A stretch of 64,000 nt of DNA, taken from NCBI RefSeq assembly GCF_002285265.1, contig NZ_NSJB01000005.1, forward strand, positions 1 through 64,000, read 5' to 3'. The translations under genes were made by a program, and so were the position numbers. Positions within the stretch are counted from its first letter, which is position 1. Every line of letters starts with the position of its first letter. Source of the stretch: Vandammella animalimorsus (GTDB lineage: Bacteria; Pseudomonadota; Gammaproteobacteria; Burkholderiales; Burkholderiaceae_C). Below, in pieces: positions 19,873 to 29,782 of the stretch. The notes beneath the pieces are model-generated. The model was not told where the DNA came from. It saw only the letters and a list, made by a program, of their open reading frames with translations, and ran no database searches.

Positions 19873-21423
19873 TTACACCGTGCCGCCAACGGTCAGGCCT
19901 TCGATGCGGAAGGTGGGCTGGCCCACGCCCACGGGCACGCTCTGGCCTTCCTTGCCGCACACGCCCACGCCGCTGTCCAGGCGCACGTCGTTGCCGATCA
20001 TGCTCACGCGCTTGAGGGCCTCGGGGCCGTTGCCGACGATGGTGGCGCCCTTGACGGGGTAGAGCAGCTTGCCTTTCTCGACCCACCAGGCCTGGCTGGC
20101 GCTGAAGACGAATTTGCCCGAGGTGATGTCCACCTGGCCGCCGCCGAAGTTGGTGGCGTACAGGCCGCGCTCGATGCTGGCGATGACTTCGGCGCTCTCG
20201 TAGGGGCCGCCGAGCATGTAGGTGTTGGTCATGCGCGGCATGGGGATGTGGGCGTAGCTTTCGCGCCGGCCGTTGCCGGTGGGCGCGGTGTTCATCAGGC
20301 GCGCGTTCATGGCGTCCTGCAGGTAGCCCACCAGGATGCCGTCCTCGATCAGCACGTTGCGCTGCGTGGCATGGCCTTCGTCGTCGATGTTGAGCGAGCC
20401 GCGGCGCTGGGCGATGGTGCCGTCGTCCAGCACGGTCACGCCCTTGGCCGCCACGCGCTGGCCGATGCGGCCGCTGAAGGCGCTGGAGCCCTTGCGGTTG
20501 AAGTCGCCCTCCAGCCCGTGGCCCACGGCCTCGTGCAGCAGCACGCCGGGCCAGCCCGGGCCGAGCACCACGGTCATCTCGCCTGCCGGCGCGGGGCGCG
20601 CCTGCAGGTTGGTCAGCGCGGCATCGACGGCCTTGTCCACATATTCCTGCACCAATTCGGTGTCGAAATAGGCCAGGCCAAACCGCCCGCCGCCGCCGGC
20701 CGTGCCGACTTCGCGGCGCTGGCCCTGCTGGGCGATGACGGTGACCGACAGCCGCACCAGTGGCCGCACATCGGCCGCCAGCGTGCCATCGGCGCGGGCA
20801 ATGAGCACCACGTCCCATTCGCTGGCCAGCCCGGCCATGACCTGCACGATGCGCGGATCGCGCGCGCGCGCCAATTGCTCAACCTGGCCCAGCAGCGCCA
20901 CCTTTTGCTCGCTGCCCAGCGTGCCGATCGGGTCCAGCGCCGGGTACAGCGCGCGGCTGGGGGCGATGCGGCGCGCGCCCACGCGCGCGCGCGCGCCGCT
21001 GGCGCGGCCAGCGCCGATGGCGCGCACCGTGGCGGCGGCGTCCATCAACGCGGCGGGCGAGAGGTCGTCAGAGTAGGCAAAGGCGGTTTTCTCGCCAGCC
21101 ACGGCGCGCACGCCCACGCCCTGGTCGATGCTGAAGGAGCCGGTCTTGACGATGCCTTCCTCCAGGCTCCAGCCTTCGTGGCGGGTGTATTGGAAGTACA
21201 GGTCGGCGTCGTCCACCTGGCGCTGGCGGATGTGCGCCAGGGCTTCATGCAGATGGCGCTCCTGCAGGCCGTAGGGCTCCAGCAGCCATTGCTGCGCCAG
21301 CGCCAGGCGCTCTTCGGTGCTGGTGGGCTCGGGCAGGCCGGCCTGTGCAAATGGATTGGCCGCTGCGGCGGCAGGCACGCTGGCCGCCGTGTGCAGCGCG
21401 GGGGAGGCGAGTACAGAGTTCAT
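19873..21423 (-). CDS. tldD: metalloprotease TldD
   Basis: TldD with TldE/PmbA forms a zinc protease that processes small modified peptides and degrades the CcdA antitoxin. The 516 residues carry the zinc motif HEAVGH at 297-302, and other TldD segments such as [39 protein letters not shown] and [13 protein letters not shown]. coli TldD has 481 residues; the extra is an Ala/Pro-rich N-terminus (residues 1-35). The start at 21423 is the first ATG and no closer one fits. The tldE/pmbA partner is not in the window. Upstream is the 161-bp MITE-like repeat. Confidence 0.95.
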   Translation of the reverse strand: MNSVLASPALHTAASVPAAAAANPFAQAGLPEPTSTEERLALAQQWLLEPYGLQERHLHEALAHIRQRQVDDADLYFQYTRHEGWSLEEGIVKTGSFSIDQGVGVRAVAGEKTAFAYSDDLSPAALMDAAATVRAIGAGRASGARARVGARRIAPSRALYPALDPIGTLGSEQKVALLGQVEQLARARDPRIVQVMAGLASEWDVVLIARADGTLAADVRPLVRLSVTVIAQQGQRREVGTAGGGGRFGLAYFDTELVQEYVDKAVDAALTNLQARPAPAGEMTVVLGPGWPGVLLHEAVGHGLEGDFNRKGSSAFSGRIGQRVAAKGVTVLDDGTIAQRRGSLNIDDEGHATQRNVLIEDGILVGYLQDAMNARLMNTAPTGNGRRESYAHIPMPRMTNTYMLGGPYESAEVIASIERGLYATNFGGGQVDITSGKFVFSASQAWWVEKGKLLYPVKGATIVGNGPEALKRVSMIGNDVRLDSGVGVCGKEGQSVPVGVGQPTFRIEGLTVGGTV

Positions 21424-21477
21424 GGCGCCAGATTGTAGGAGGGCTGGCGCGCCGCTGCCGAGCCCCCTGGCGCCCAG

Positions 21478-21638
21478 AACCTGTTCAAAATCTCGGTGCG
21501 AGTGGGCAGGAAACGGTTTGGGATGGGCAGCAAGGCGCAAAACGCAGCCATAGCCGAAGCTATGGCGAGGCTTTGTAACGCAGCAGACCGCCCAAATCCG
21601 CTTCGTGCACACCGTGCAGAGATTTTGAACAGAGGTTC
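21478..21638. repeat. 161-bp MITE-like element with terminal inverted repeats
   Basis: The ends are inverted copies: GAACCTGTTCAAAATCTC at 21478-21495 and its complement with a two-base insertion at 21619-21638. Inside, GCCATAGC and GCTATGGC (21547-21566) form a perfect eight-base hairpin with a CGAA loop. There is no coding frame. It fills most of the tldD-rsfS gap. A truncated copy of the left end occurs at 7540-7573, so it is a dispersed family. Confidence 0.65.
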
Positions 21639-21645
21639 TCAGGGC

Positions 21646-22404
21646 TTATGCGCCAGCCTTGCGGGCAGCGGTTTTTTTCGCTGCGGCAGCGGGGCTTTTC
21701 TTGGCGGCGGCCTTGGTGGTCTTGACGGTGAGCTTTTTCACCGGGGCCTTGGCGGCGGGGGTTTTGGCTGCCGTCTTGGCAGGGGTTTTCACTGCGGTTT
21801 TTGCCGCGGCTTTTGTCGCGGTTTTGGCGGGCACCTTGGCTGCGCTTTTCGCAGTGGTTTTTGCCGTGGTCTTTGCTGCAGTTTTTGCGGCGGTCTTGGT
21901 GGTGGCCTTTGCGGCGGTCTTGGCGGCCGTTTTTTTCACTGCGGCCTTCTTGGCGGCGAGCGGGCGCTTGGCCGGGGCCTTGGCATCGCCTGCGGCGGCG
22001 TCCTCGGCAGCGGCGGCGGCGGGCTGGGCCTTGGGCTTGGCCTTTTTGACGGGCTTGTCGCCCCAGATTTCTTCCAGGCGGTAGTACTGCCGAATGGCCG
22101 GCTGCATGATGTGCGCGACGATGCTGCCGCAATCGACGATGACCCATTCGCCGTTGTCCTCGCCTTCAACGCGCGGCTTGTCAAAGCCGGCTTCGCGCAC
22201 CTTGTCGCGCACGCTGGCCGCCAGCGCCTTGGTCTGGCGCGAGGAGGTGGCGGTGGCGACGATGACGCGCTCGAACAGGGGCGAGAGGTGCGCCGTGTCG
22301 AACACCTGAATGTCCTGCGCCTTGACGTCTTCCAGGCCATCGACGATGGCGGCCTGCAGCTTGCTCAGATGGCGTTTGGCGGTGGTCTCACTGAGGATTT
22401 TCAT
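21646..22404 (-). CDS. rsfS: ribosomal silencing factor RsfS with histone-H1-like Lys/Ala tail
   Basis: RsfS binds L14 on the large subunit and blocks subunit joining when nutrients are scarce. Residues 1-118 are a normal RsfS domain (KLQAAIVDGLEDVKAQDIQVFD, FERVIVATATSSRQTKALA, GEWVIVDCGSIVAHIMQP and RQYYRLEEIWG). Residues about 119-252 are a continuous tail of AAK, TAAK and PAAK repeats with many Lys and almost no acidic residues, like the nucleoid proteins AlgP/HctB or histone H1. No stop or start separates the parts. E. coli RsfS has about 105 residues. The usual neighbours nadD and rlmH are absent: hemF lies 99 bp upstream and the MITE-like element 8 bp past the stop. Confidence 0.93.
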   Translation of the reverse strand: MKILSETTAKRHLSKLQAAIVDGLEDVKAQDIQVFDTAHLSPLFERVIVATATSSRQTKALAASVRDKVREAGFDKPRVEGEDNGEWVIVDCGSIVAHIMQPAIRQYYRLEEIWGDKPVKKAKPKAQPAAAAAEDAAAGDAKAPAKRPLAAKKAAVKKTAAKTAAKATTKTAAKTAAKTTAKTTAKSAAKVPAKTATKAAAKTAVKTPAKTAAKTPAAKAPVKKLTVKTTKAAAKKSPAAAAKKTAARKAGA

Positions 22405-22503
22405 GCGGTGTGCGGTGTGCGAATCAATGCGGTCAAGGGCCTGGAGAAGGCCTGGCGCGCCAGTGTACCGCAGCCCTTTGCGGCGATCGCCTCGGGCAGG
22501 CGC

Positions 22504-23451
22504 TCAGCCCTGCCCCAGCCAGTCGCGGCGCACGAGGAATTTCTGCGTCAGCTCGGCCTCGGGCGAGCCGGGCTCAAAGCGCTGCTGATAGGCCCAGCTG
22601 GCCAGCGGCGGCATGGACAGCAAAATCGATTCGGTGCGCCCGCCCGATTGCAGGCCGAAGTGCGTGCCACGGTCGAAGACCAGGTTGAACTCCACGTAGC
22701 GCCCGCGGCGGTAGAGCTGGAAGGCGCGCTCGCGCTCGCCCCAGGGCTGGTGCATGCGCCGCTCGACGATGGGCAGGTAGGCCTGCAGAAAATGCTCGCC
22801 CACGGACTGCATCAGCGCAAAGCCGCCGTCAAAGCCCAACTCGGACAGATCGTCATAGAAGATGCCGCCGATGCCGCGCTGCTCAGCGCGGTGCTTGAGG
22901 CAGAAGTAGTCGTCGCACCAGGCCTTGAAGCGCGGGTATTTGTCGGCGCCGAAGGGCGCGAGGCTGGCCTGGCAGACGCGGTGAAAGTGCTGCGCGTCCT
23001 CCTCATAGGCGTAGTAGGGCGTCAAGTCCATGCCGCCGCCAAACCAGCTCACCGCCTGGCCCTGCGCGGGTTGGGCCGAAAGCATGCGCACGTTCATGTG
23101 CACCGTGGGCACGTAGGGGTTGCGCGGGTGGAACACCAGCGACACGCCCAGCGCCTCGAAGGGGGCGCCGGCCAGCTCGGGGCGCTTTTGCGTGGCCGAT
23201 GGCGGCAGCGCCGCGCCGCGCACGTGCGAGAAGCCGCAGCCGGCGCGCTCGAACACCTGGCCGCCTTCGATGATGCAGGTGATGCCATCGCCCTGCAGCG
23301 GCTCGTCGGCCGATTTCTGCCAGGGCTCGCGCACGAACTGCACGCCGCTGCCGGCCTGGTCTTCGATGTGCTGCAAGGCATCGACGATGGTTTTCTGCAA
23401 GGCGATCAGCCACGGCCGCACTTGCTGGGCCGAGGCGTTGGGCTGGGACAT
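22504..23451 (-). CDS. hemF: oxygen-dependent coproporphyrinogen III oxidase
   Basis: HemF oxidatively decarboxylates coproporphyrinogen III to protoporphyrinogen IX using oxygen in haem synthesis. The 315 residues include the family stretches [58 protein letters not shown] and [12 protein letters not shown], with the conserved histidines. Length is close to E. coli HemF (299). The start at 23451 ([10 protein letters not shown]) follows an AGGAG ribosome site; an in-frame ATG 51 bases earlier adds a non-conserved Pro/Cys-rich lead. The 127-bp gap to the sensor kinase gene holds a GATAAT-like -10 on this strand at 23524-23529. Confidence 0.97.
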   Translation of the reverse strand: MSQPNASAQQVRPWLIALQKTIVDALQHIEDQAGSGVQFVREPWQKSADEPLQGDGITCIIEGGQVFERAGCGFSHVRGAALPPSATQKRPELAGAPFEALGVSLVFHPRNPYVPTVHMNVRMLSAQPAQGQAVSWFGGGMDLTPYYAYEEDAQHFHRVCQASLAPFGADKYPRFKAWCDDYFCLKHRAEQRGIGGIFYDDLSELGFDGGFALMQSVGEHFLQAYLPIVERRMHQPWGERERAFQLYRRGRYVEFNLVFDRGTHFGLQSGGRTESILLSMPPLASWAYQQRFEPGSPEAELTQKFLVRRDWLGQG

Positions 23452-23578
23452 GGATGAAGACTCCTGAAGGCGGGCCGCGCAAGGCAACGATGGCATGCGC
23501 ACCCGGCGAAAAACGAAGCGCGCATTATCTTCACGCGGGCTGCGGCCGCGGCCTGAACCCGAGCAAATCGCCCTGGGT

Positions 23579-24841
23579 TCACTTCAGCCCAAAGCCTACG
23601 GCTGGGGCGGCGGGCTGGGCCATGCGCGGCAGGGTCAGCGTGAAGCTGCTGCCACCGCCTGGGCGCGCTGCGCAGCGCACGCTGCCGCCGTGGCGCTGCG
23701 CAATGGTCTTGACCAGCGCCAGGCCCAGGCCCACGCCGCCGCTGCGCTCGCTGGCGCCGGGGGCGCGGTAGAAGGGCTCGAAGATGCGCTCGCGCAGCGC
23801 CTCGGGCACGCCGGGGCCGCGGTCGTGCACGTGGATGGCGATGTGCGCGCCCTGCTCCTGCAGCACCAGCTCGATCGGCCCCTGGCTGTAGCGGCGCGCG
23901 TTTTCCAGCAGGTTGCGCAGCGCGCGCCGCAGCAGCTTGGCGTCGCCCAGGATGTCCATGTCCGGCGCGGCGGCGTCGCTGGCGGTGGTGTCGATGTCCA
24001 TCTCCGCGCCGATGCGGGCGCTTTCCTCGGCCGCCAGGCCGATGAGGTCCACGGCTTCGAGCGCCAGCGCCGAGTCTTCGGCCAAGTCCAGGCGGCTGGC
24101 CAGCAGGATTTCGTCGATGAGCTGGTCCAGCTCGGCGATGTTGCGCTGGATTTCCTGGCGCGCCGCGCCCGAGGGCCGGCCGTGCTCGGCCAGCTCCAGG
24201 CCCATGCGGATGCGCGCCAGCGGCGAGCGCAGCTCGTGCGAGGCATTGGCCAGCAGCGCCTTGTGCGAGCGCACCAGGGTCTGGATGCGCGCGGCGGCGG
24301 CGTTGAACTGGCCGGCCAGCTCGGCCACCTCGTCCTGGCCATCGACGGGGATGCGCACGCTGAGGTCGCCCTCGCCGAATTTCTGCACACCCAGGCGCAG
24401 CGTCTCCAGGCGCTTCATCAGGTGGCGGATGATGGGGAACACGCCGATGATCACCGACAGGCCCACCAGGCCCAGCAGCCACAGGTAGCCAAAGGGCGGC
24501 AGCGCCCAGAAGGCCCAGCCGTTTTGCGGCGGGCGCGGCGGGCGGTCGTTGCGCGGCGCGAAGCTGGCGATGTATTCGCGCCCTTGCTCAGTGGTGATGC
24601 CGAGCTTGAAGCCCGGCTCGTCGCTGGGGATGAAGACCGAAACGCCGCGGATGGGCGGCTCGCTGCGGTCCACGCGGCTGATGACCACCTCGCGCGGCGC
24701 GATCACGCGCGCCTGTTCGCGGCGCTCCTCGGCCACGCGCCAGCCCCAGCCCACGGCCAGCATGAGCACGGCCACGCAGCCAACCACGGCCAACCAGATG
24801 CGCAGGTACATGCGCTGGGAAAAGGGGTTGCGAAGCGGCAT
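23579..24841 (-). CDS. two-component sensor histidine kinase (CpxA/RstB-like)
   Basis: A 420-residue inner-membrane kinase. Two membrane segments (about 15-34 and 117-138) flank a short periplasmic domain, followed by a HAMP linker ([17 protein letters not shown]), then the HisKA box [16 protein letters not shown] with the phosphorylated His at 202, and the ATP-binding domain with [24 protein letters not shown] and [10 protein letters not shown]. The Arg-rich periplasmic loop has no recognisable ligand site. The response regulator gene lies 60 bp upstream on the same strand, so they form a pair in one operon (regulator first). The stimulus is unknown. Confidence 0.92.
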   Translation of the reverse strand: MPLRNPFSQRMYLRIWLAVVGCVAVLMLAVGWGWRVAEERREQARVIAPREVVISRVDRSEPPIRGVSVFIPSDEPGFKLGITTEQGREYIASFAPRNDRPPRPPQNGWAFWALPPFGYLWLLGLVGLSVIIGVFPIIRHLMKRLETLRLGVQKFGEGDLSVRIPVDGQDEVAELAGQFNAAAARIQTLVRSHKALLANASHELRSPLARIRMGLELAEHGRPSGAARQEIQRNIAELDQLIDEILLASRLDLAEDSALALEAVDLIGLAAEESARIGAEMDIDTTASDAAAPDMDILGDAKLLRRALRNLLENARRYSQGPIELVLQEQGAHIAIHVHDRGPGVPEALRERIFEPFYRAPGASERSGGVGLGLALVKTIAQRHGGSVRCAARPGGGSSFTLTLPRMAQPAAPAVGFGLK

Positions 24842-24901
24842 GGGCAGTGCAAAAACCAGTGCTGGGAAAACGGGGCGCGGCCGCCGCAGGCGGGGGGCAG
24901 C

Positions 24902-25624
24902 TCAGTCCTGCTGCTTGGCGAACACGTAGCCCACGCCGCGCACGGTGAGGATGCGGCGCGGGTTCTTCAGATCGCTTTCGATGGCGGCGCGGATGCGGCC
25001 GATGTGCACGTCGATGGAGCGGTCAAAGGCTTCGAGCTCACGGCCGCGCACGGCCTCCATGATTTGATCGCGCGTGAGCACGCGCCCGGCGCGCTCGGCC
25101 AGCGTCACCAGCAGGTCGAACTGGTAGGAGGTCAGCTCCACGGGCTGCGCGGCAATCGTCACCGTGCGCGCGCTGCGGTCGATCTCCAGCGAGCCAAAGC
25201 GCATGGTCTCGGGCACGGCCTGCTGCACGGCGCCGGCCTGGCGGCGGCGCAGCAGGGCGCGGATGCGCGCCAGCAGCTCGCGCGGCTCGAAGGGCTTGGG
25301 CAGGTAATCATCCGCGCCGATCTCCAGGCCGATGACGCGATCCATGGGGTCGCCCTTGGCCGTGAGCATCAGCACCGGCAGCTGCGCAGCCGCGCCAGGC
25401 AGCGCGCGCAGCCTGCGGCAGACTTCCAGCCCGTCCATGTCCGGCAGCATCAAATCCAGCACCACCAGCTCGGGCGCAGGCCCCGCGCCACGCCCCTGCA
25501 GGGCGGCCAGGCCAGTGTGGGCATCGGGCGCGTGCTCGACACAGTAGCCCGATTGCGCCAGGTACTCCGACACCATGGCCGCCAGGCGCGCATCGTCTTC
25601 GATCATCAAAACAGGGGTGGTCAT
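24902..25624 (-). CDS. OmpR/PhoB-family response regulator
   Basis: A 240-residue regulator. The receiver domain (MTTPVLMIEDDARLAAMVSE) has the acidic pocket and phosphoacceptor Asp57 in LVVLDLMLPD, plus the switch Thr in MLTAKG and Lys in LPKPFEPRELLARI. The C-terminal winged helix (FGSLEIDRSARTVTIAAQPVEL, RAGRVLTRDQIMEAVRG, SIDVHIGRIRAAIE, RILTVRGVGYVF) binds DNA. The start at 25624 was chosen since a nine-residue upstream extension is not conserved. It is 60 bp before its kinase partner. RstA/OmpR-like; the target genes are unknown. Confidence 0.95.
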   Translation of the reverse strand: MTTPVLMIEDDARLAAMVSEYLAQSGYCVEHAPDAHTGLAALQGRGAGPAPELVVLDLMLPDMDGLEVCRRLRALPGAAAQLPVLMLTAKGDPMDRVIGLEIGADDYLPKPFEPRELLARIRALLRRRQAGAVQQAVPETMRFGSLEIDRSARTVTIAAQPVELTSYQFDLLVTLAERAGRVLTRDQIMEAVRGRELEAFDRSIDVHIGRIRAAIESDLKNPRRILTVRGVGYVFAKQQD

Positions 25625-25765
25625 GGCAGGTGCTTTCCAGTCAGTGGGCATTGGCGCAGCCGGGCACTATCGCCCGGCTTGCCGCGCGGCGTTTGTCCTG
25701 CGGGTAAAGGCGGCGTAAAGCCGGCCAGGGCCAGGGCGCGCCATCGACATGCCATCAGCGCACCA

Positions 25766-26581
25766 TCAGTGAGCCTGCGCGCGCCGCCCGGCCCAAATCC
25801 ACACGCCCGCGCCGGCGGCAATCATCGGCACGCACAGCCATTGGCCCATGCTCATGCCCAGCGGCAGCAGGCCCAGGAAGGCATCGGGCTCGCGGAAGAA
25901 CTCGGCCACGAAGCGCAGGCTGCCATAGCCCATCAGGAACAGCGCCGCCACCCGGCCCTGGGCGTGCTCCCTGCGGGCGAACAGCCACAGGATCACGAAC
26001 AGCAACACGCCTTCGAGCAGGAACTGGTACAGCTGCGAGGGATGGCGCGGCTGCATGCTGCCGCTGTGCGGGAACACCATGCCCCAGGGCAGATCGGGCG
26101 GGGCCAGCCGGCCCCAGAGCTCGCCATTGATGAAATTGCCGATGCGCCCGGCGGCAAAGCCCAGCGGCACGCACGGCGCGACGAAATCGGCCACCTGCCA
26201 GAACGGCCGCCGGCGCGTCACGGCAAACCACACCATGGCCACGATGGAGCCCAGCAGCGCGCCGTGAAAGGCCATGCCGCCCTTGTTGATCAGCGGGATC
26301 TCCAGCGGGTGGGCCAGGTAATAGCCCGGCTTGTAGAACAGCACATAGCCCAGGCGCCCGCCGATGATGATGCAAAGCACGCCGATGAAGAGCAAATCCT
26401 CCACATCGCGCACCTGCCACTGGCCCTGCTGCACCAGCTGCGCATACGGCGGGTGCCGCAACCGCAGGCGGCCCAGCACGACGAACAGCACAAAGCCCAC
26501 CAGATAGGTCAGCCCGTACCAGTGCACGGACAGGGGCCCGAGGGAAAACGCAACAGGATCGATGTTCGGATAGGTCAGCAT
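25766..26581 (-). CDS. lgt: prolipoprotein diacylglyceryl transferase
   Basis: Lgt adds a diacylglyceryl group to the lipobox Cys of prelipoproteins in the inner membrane, the first step in lipoprotein maturation. The 271 residues contain about seven membrane helices and the Lgt signature [14 protein letters not shown], together with [15 protein letters not shown] and [12 protein letters not shown]. The start at 26581 ([16 protein letters not shown]) matches family N-termini, and the four preceding residues of the frame are not conserved. It is a single gene between the regulator gene and htpX, all on the minus strand. Confidence 0.96.
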   Translation of the reverse strand: MLTYPNIDPVAFSLGPLSVHWYGLTYLVGFVLFVVLGRLRLRHPPYAQLVQQGQWQVRDVEDLLFIGVLCIIIGGRLGYVLFYKPGYYLAHPLEIPLINKGGMAFHGALLGSIVAMVWFAVTRRRPFWQVADFVAPCVPLGFAAGRIGNFINGELWGRLAPPDLPWGMVFPHSGSMQPRHPSQLYQFLLEGVLLFVILWLFARREHAQGRVAALFLMGYGSLRFVAEFFREPDAFLGLLPLGMSMGQWLCVPMIAAGAGVWIWAGRRAQAH

Positions 26582-26664
26582 GGTGTGGCGCAATCAGTGC
26601 GCGCCGCAGGGGCGGCGCAGCGCGCATCCTAAAGGAAGGGCGCCGCGCCCAGCGCCAAACGGCG

Positions 26665-26709
26665 CCAGGCCCGCTGGCCCAACGCACATGGCTGGGGCAG
26701 CGGGCCTGG
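26665..26709 (-). terminator. long GC-rich inverted repeat after htpX
   Basis: CCAGGCCCGCTG and CAGCGGGCCTGG are perfect 12-base arms 21 bases apart. They lie in the htpX-lgt gap beside a second small hairpin (GCGCC/GGCGC, 26652-26666). No T run follows, so this is a likely but not standard terminator for htpX. Confidence 0.5.
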
Positions 26710-26774
26710 GAAGGACAGGGGCAGGGACGGCCAGCGCCGTGGCAGCACCGCCCCAAAGAGCCATCATTGCAGCA

Positions 26775-27635
26775 TCACTGCAGCTGTTGCAGCGCCATGA
26801 TGCGCTCCTCCAGTGGCGGATGCGAGCTGAACAGCTTGCCCATGGCGCCGGAGATGCCCATCGACGCCAAGCCCTTGGGCAAATCCTGCGTGTTGATATT
26901 GCCCAGCCGCGCCAGCGCGCGCTGCATCGACACAGGCTGGCCCATCATCTGCGCCGCGCCCGCATCGGCGCGGAACTCGCGCCGGCGGCTGAACCAGGCC
27001 ACGATGATCGCCGCCAGCACGCCCAGCAGCGCATCCATGACGAACACCGTCAGGTAGTAGCCCGGCCCCATGCCCGCCTGGCCGCCGCGCTCATTGCCGC
27101 GCTGCAAAAAGGCATCGACCAGCGCGCCCACCACCCGCGAGATGTAGATCACGAAGGTGTTCATCACGCCCTGGATCAGCGCCATCGTCACCATGTCGCC
27201 ATTGGCCACGTGGGCCACCTCGTGGCCGATGACGGCCTCGACCTCCTCGTGCGTCATGCTTTGCAGCAACCCGGTGGAGACGGCCACCAACGCCGCATCG
27301 CGACGCGCGCCCGTGGCAAAGGCATTGGCCGGCCCATCGTAAATGCCCACGTCCGGCATCTGGATGCCGGCCTTGTCGGCAAAGCGGCGCACGGTCTCGA
27401 CGATCCAGGCCTCATCGCGGTTGCTGGGCTCATTGATCAGGCGCACGCCCATGCCACGAATGGCCATGGTCTTGGACAACATCAGCGAAATCAACGAACC
27501 GCCAAAGCCCATGACCAAGGCCATGACCAGCAGGCCACCCTGGCTGCCGCGATCCAGCCCGAGCAGGCTGGTGACCACCCCCAGCACCAGCACGACGGCC
27601 AGGTTGGTGGCAACAAAAAGAAGAATGCGTTGCAT
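26775..27635 (-). CDS. htpX: membrane zinc metalloprotease HtpX
   Basis: HtpX degrades misfolded inner-membrane proteins together with FtsH. The 286 residues show two N-terminal membrane segments, the zinc motif HEVAH with His138 and His142, and the downstream Glu in [14 protein letters not shown]. Family segments [23 protein letters not shown]-like and [22 protein letters not shown] are present. AAGGAGG just before the ATG is a near-perfect ribosome site. In E. coli it is induced by CpxR; here a CpxA-like kinase pair is nearby but a link is only inferred. Confidence 0.96.
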   Translation of the reverse strand: MQRILLFVATNLAVVLVLGVVTSLLGLDRGSQGGLLVMALVMGFGGSLISLMLSKTMAIRGMGVRLINEPSNRDEAWIVETVRRFADKAGIQMPDVGIYDGPANAFATGARRDAALVAVSTGLLQSMTHEEVEAVIGHEVAHVANGDMVTMALIQGVMNTFVIYISRVVGALVDAFLQRGNERGGQAGMGPGYYLTVFVMDALLGVLAAIIVAWFSRRREFRADAGAAQMMGQPVSMQRALARLGNINTQDLPKGLASMGISGAMGKLFSSHPPLEERIMALQQLQ

Positions 27636-27733
27636 GGTGGGGAACCTCCTTGGTCAAAATGGCCACGGCGCCTGCGCGCCATGCGAACACTGGCAGATGG
27701 TGGCCCGCCAGCGGTTTTCAAGTAGGCCCGGCA

Positions 27734-28705
27734 TCATCGCCTGGGCGGGCGGAAGACCTGGGGGTCTTCGTAGAAGGCGCGCTGGGTGTTGGCGGGCCAC
27801 CAGCCGGGCAGGCCCAGCACGGGCAGCGGCGTCAGCGGCTTGTGCGCCAGGGCCTCGGGTTGCAGGGCCTGGCTCAGGGCCTGGTCCCAGGCGGCCAGCA
27901 AGGGGGCTGGGCATTGGGGCAGCGCGCAGGCTGCGGGTTCAGGGGCGGCCTGGGCGGGCGCCGTGGCCGGGCCCAGCGCGGCCTGCCATGCGGCGGCCAG
28001 CGCCGCGTCGCTGGCCAGTGGCAGTGTCAGCACATGGGCGCACAGGGGCTTGCGCGGGGCGCACAGTTGCTCCAGCAGCGCGTGGCCAAACAGCACGACA
28101 AAGGCCTGCCGCCACAGCGGGCGCAAGGTCCAGAACAGGGCCAGCCAATCGCGCGCCAACAGGGCTTGCCACAGCGGCTCGGGGGCCAGCAGCAGCGCGC
28201 CGTTTTCGTCGAACAGGGTGCAGGCATCGCGCACCGGGCCGCGCCGGCCCTGGATGCCGTGCTGGCGGATCTGCTCGGTCTGGATGGCGTTCAGGCGCGC
28301 CTTGCTGCGCGGCAAGTGCAGCCAGATCAGGCCGTTGAAGAAGTCGTGCGCGTGGTCGCGCGTGGGCACGGCCCAGTGGGCGTGGATGAAGGCTTCGTAG
28401 CTGGCGCCCGCCGGCAATTGCTGCTGCGCGACGAAACGCGGCGCGCCGCGGCGGCCAGGCGCAAGGCCCGTGCCATCGCCCGCGCCCGAGGCCGTGGCCG
28501 CAAGCTCTGGATGCGCCACTTGATCGAGGGCCTGGTGCACAGGCAGGCCGTGCGCGAGCACGGCCTGGGCCAATGGCACGCCATGGGGTTGGGCGAAGGG
28601 GGCGAGCCAGGGCTGGGCCCAATCCAAGCGTTGCAGCGGGGCGCAGCCGGGCCGCTCTGGCGGGGCGTGGCACTGTGCGGGCGTTTCATTCGACATGGGC
28701 GACAT
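27734..28705 (-). CDS. DUF3025-type hypothetical protein
   Basis: A 323-residue cytoplasmic protein that resembles the uncharacterised DUF3025 family of betaproteobacteria. The conserved block is YEAFIHAHWAVPTR, HDFFNGLIWLHLPRSKARLN, RRGPVRDACTLFDENGALLL and TLRPLWRQAFVVLFGHALLEQL. The N- and C-terminal thirds are Ala/Pro/Gln-rich. Two starts are possible (28705, MSPMSNE, or 28696, MSNETPA); the first has a GGCGG-like site. Its function is unknown. It diverges from tesB over 99 bp. Confidence 0.75.
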   Translation of the reverse strand: MSPMSNETPAQCHAPPERPGCAPLQRLDWAQPWLAPFAQPHGVPLAQAVLAHGLPVHQALDQVAHPELAATASGAGDGTGLAPGRRGAPRFVAQQQLPAGASYEAFIHAHWAVPTRDHAHDFFNGLIWLHLPRSKARLNAIQTEQIRQHGIQGRRGPVRDACTLFDENGALLLAPEPLWQALLARDWLALFWTLRPLWRQAFVVLFGHALLEQLCAPRKPLCAHVLTLPLASDAALAAAWQAALGPATAPAQAAPEPAACALPQCPAPLLAAWDQALSQALQPEALAHKPLTPLPVLGLPGWWPANTQRAFYEDPQVFRPPRR

Positions 28706-28804
28706 TGTCGCCGCCCGCGCGCAGCAGGCTTTCTGGATAATGCGCCTGCCGGGTGCGCCGATGCGCCCCTGAATGTAAATAGTGAGCACGAGTTTTCTTC
28801 CCCC

Positions 28805-29677
28805 ATGGCTTCCGACATTGACACCGCCCCCCCCAACGATGCGCAGCGGCGCCAGGCGCTGACGCAGTTGATTGCGCAATTGCAGCTCGAACAGCTGGAG
28901 AAGCGTTTGTTTCGCGGCCTGAGCAATGACATTGGCGCACCAGCGGTGTTCGGCGGCCAGGTGTTGGGCCAGGCGCTGATGGCGGCAGCGCGCACGGTGC
29001 AGTCGCACCGGCTGCATTCGCTGCATGGCTATTTCCTGTTGCCGGGCGACAAACAGGCCCCGATCGTCTATGAGGTCGATCCGGTGCGCGATGGCCAGGG
29101 TTTTACTTCGCGCCGAGTAGTGGGCGTGCAGCACGGGCGCGCCATCTTCCACATGTCGGCCTCGTTCCAGCGCGAGGAGCCCGGCGCCGACCACCAAAGC
29201 CCGATGCCGGCAGCGCCAGCGCCGCAGGACACGCACCCGCGCCACCCGCCAGTCAGCGTGCTGCAGCGGCCGTTCGAGATTCGCTTCGTCGATCCGCGCA
29301 CCACCAAGTCGCATGGCCCGCTGCCGCCGAACAATCAGGTCTGGTTGCGCACCTGTGCGCCCGTGCCGGACGATCCGCTGATCCACCAGGCGCTGCTGGC
29401 CTATATCTCTGATTTCAGCCTGTTGGGCGTGGCGCTGCGCCCGCATGGCCTGCACTTTGGCATGCCGGGGCTCAAGACCGTGAGCCTGGATCACGCCATG
29501 TGGTTCCACCGCCCATTTCGCTGCGACGAGTGGCTGCTCTACGACATGGATTCGCCTTCGGCCAGCGGCGCACGCGGCTTTGCGCGTGGCGCGCTGTACA
29601 ACCAGCAGGGGCAGTTGGTGGCCTCCGTGGCGCAGGAGGGCCTGATGCGCTATCGGCCACCTGCAGCGCAGCAGTGA
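28805..29677 (+). CDS. tesB: acyl-CoA thioesterase II
   Basis: TesB cleaves medium- and long-chain acyl-CoA to free acid and CoA. The 290 residues form the double hotdog fold: RGLSNDIGAPAVFGGQVLGQAL, LHGYFLLPGDKQAPIVYEVDPVRDG, GFTSRRVVGVQHGRAIFHM and, in the second half, SLDHAMWFHRPFRCDEWLLYDM and RGALYNQQGQLVASVAQEGLMR. Length matches E. coli TesB (286). The ATG at 28805 follows a C-run and a weak ribosome site. It is a single gene, followed by the convergent Roadblock gene. Confidence 0.95.
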   Translation: MASDIDTAPPNDAQRRQALTQLIAQLQLEQLEKRLFRGLSNDIGAPAVFGGQVLGQALMAAARTVQSHRLHSLHGYFLLPGDKQAPIVYEVDPVRDGQGFTSRRVVGVQHGRAIFHMSASFQREEPGADHQSPMPAAPAPQDTHPRHPPVSVLQRPFEIRFVDPRTTKSHGPLPPNNQVWLRTCAPVPDDPLIHQALLAYISDFSLLGVALRPHGLHFGMPGLKTVSLDHAMWFHRPFRCDEWLLYDMDSPSASGARGFARGALYNQQGQLVASVAQEGLMRYRPPAAQQ

Positions 29678-29728
29678 TGGATGGCGGGCAACCGGCCCGC
29701 CAGATGCAGATACAGATGCAATGCAAAA

Positions 29729-29756
29729 AACACAACGGCCCGCAGATGCGGGCCGT
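29729..29756 (-). terminator. terminator downstream of the Roadblock genes
   Basis: ACGGCCCGC and GCGGGCCGT pair with a four-base loop. Read on the minus strand, the stem is followed after a few bases by six Ts. It lies between tesB and the last Roadblock gene and could end both transcripts. Confidence 0.6.
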
Positions 29757-29782
29757 ATGCATTGGCAGAGCGCACAGCGCCC

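Noticed and set aside
21646-22050. A separate histone-like gene for the Lys/Ala repeats
   Set aside because: The repeats are in the same uninterrupted frame as RsfS, with no internal start or ribosome site seen.
22405-22503. A remnant of nadD between hemF and rsfS
   Set aside because: The 99 bp show no recognisable NadD segment in any frame and look like a promoter region.
23495-26632. A 1045-codon plus-strand frame opposite the two-component genes and lgt
   Set aside because: The three minus-strand genes have clear domains; the plus frame is His/Gln/Ala-rich antisense shadow. The same applies to long antisense frames over glcB, tldD, hsdR and recB.
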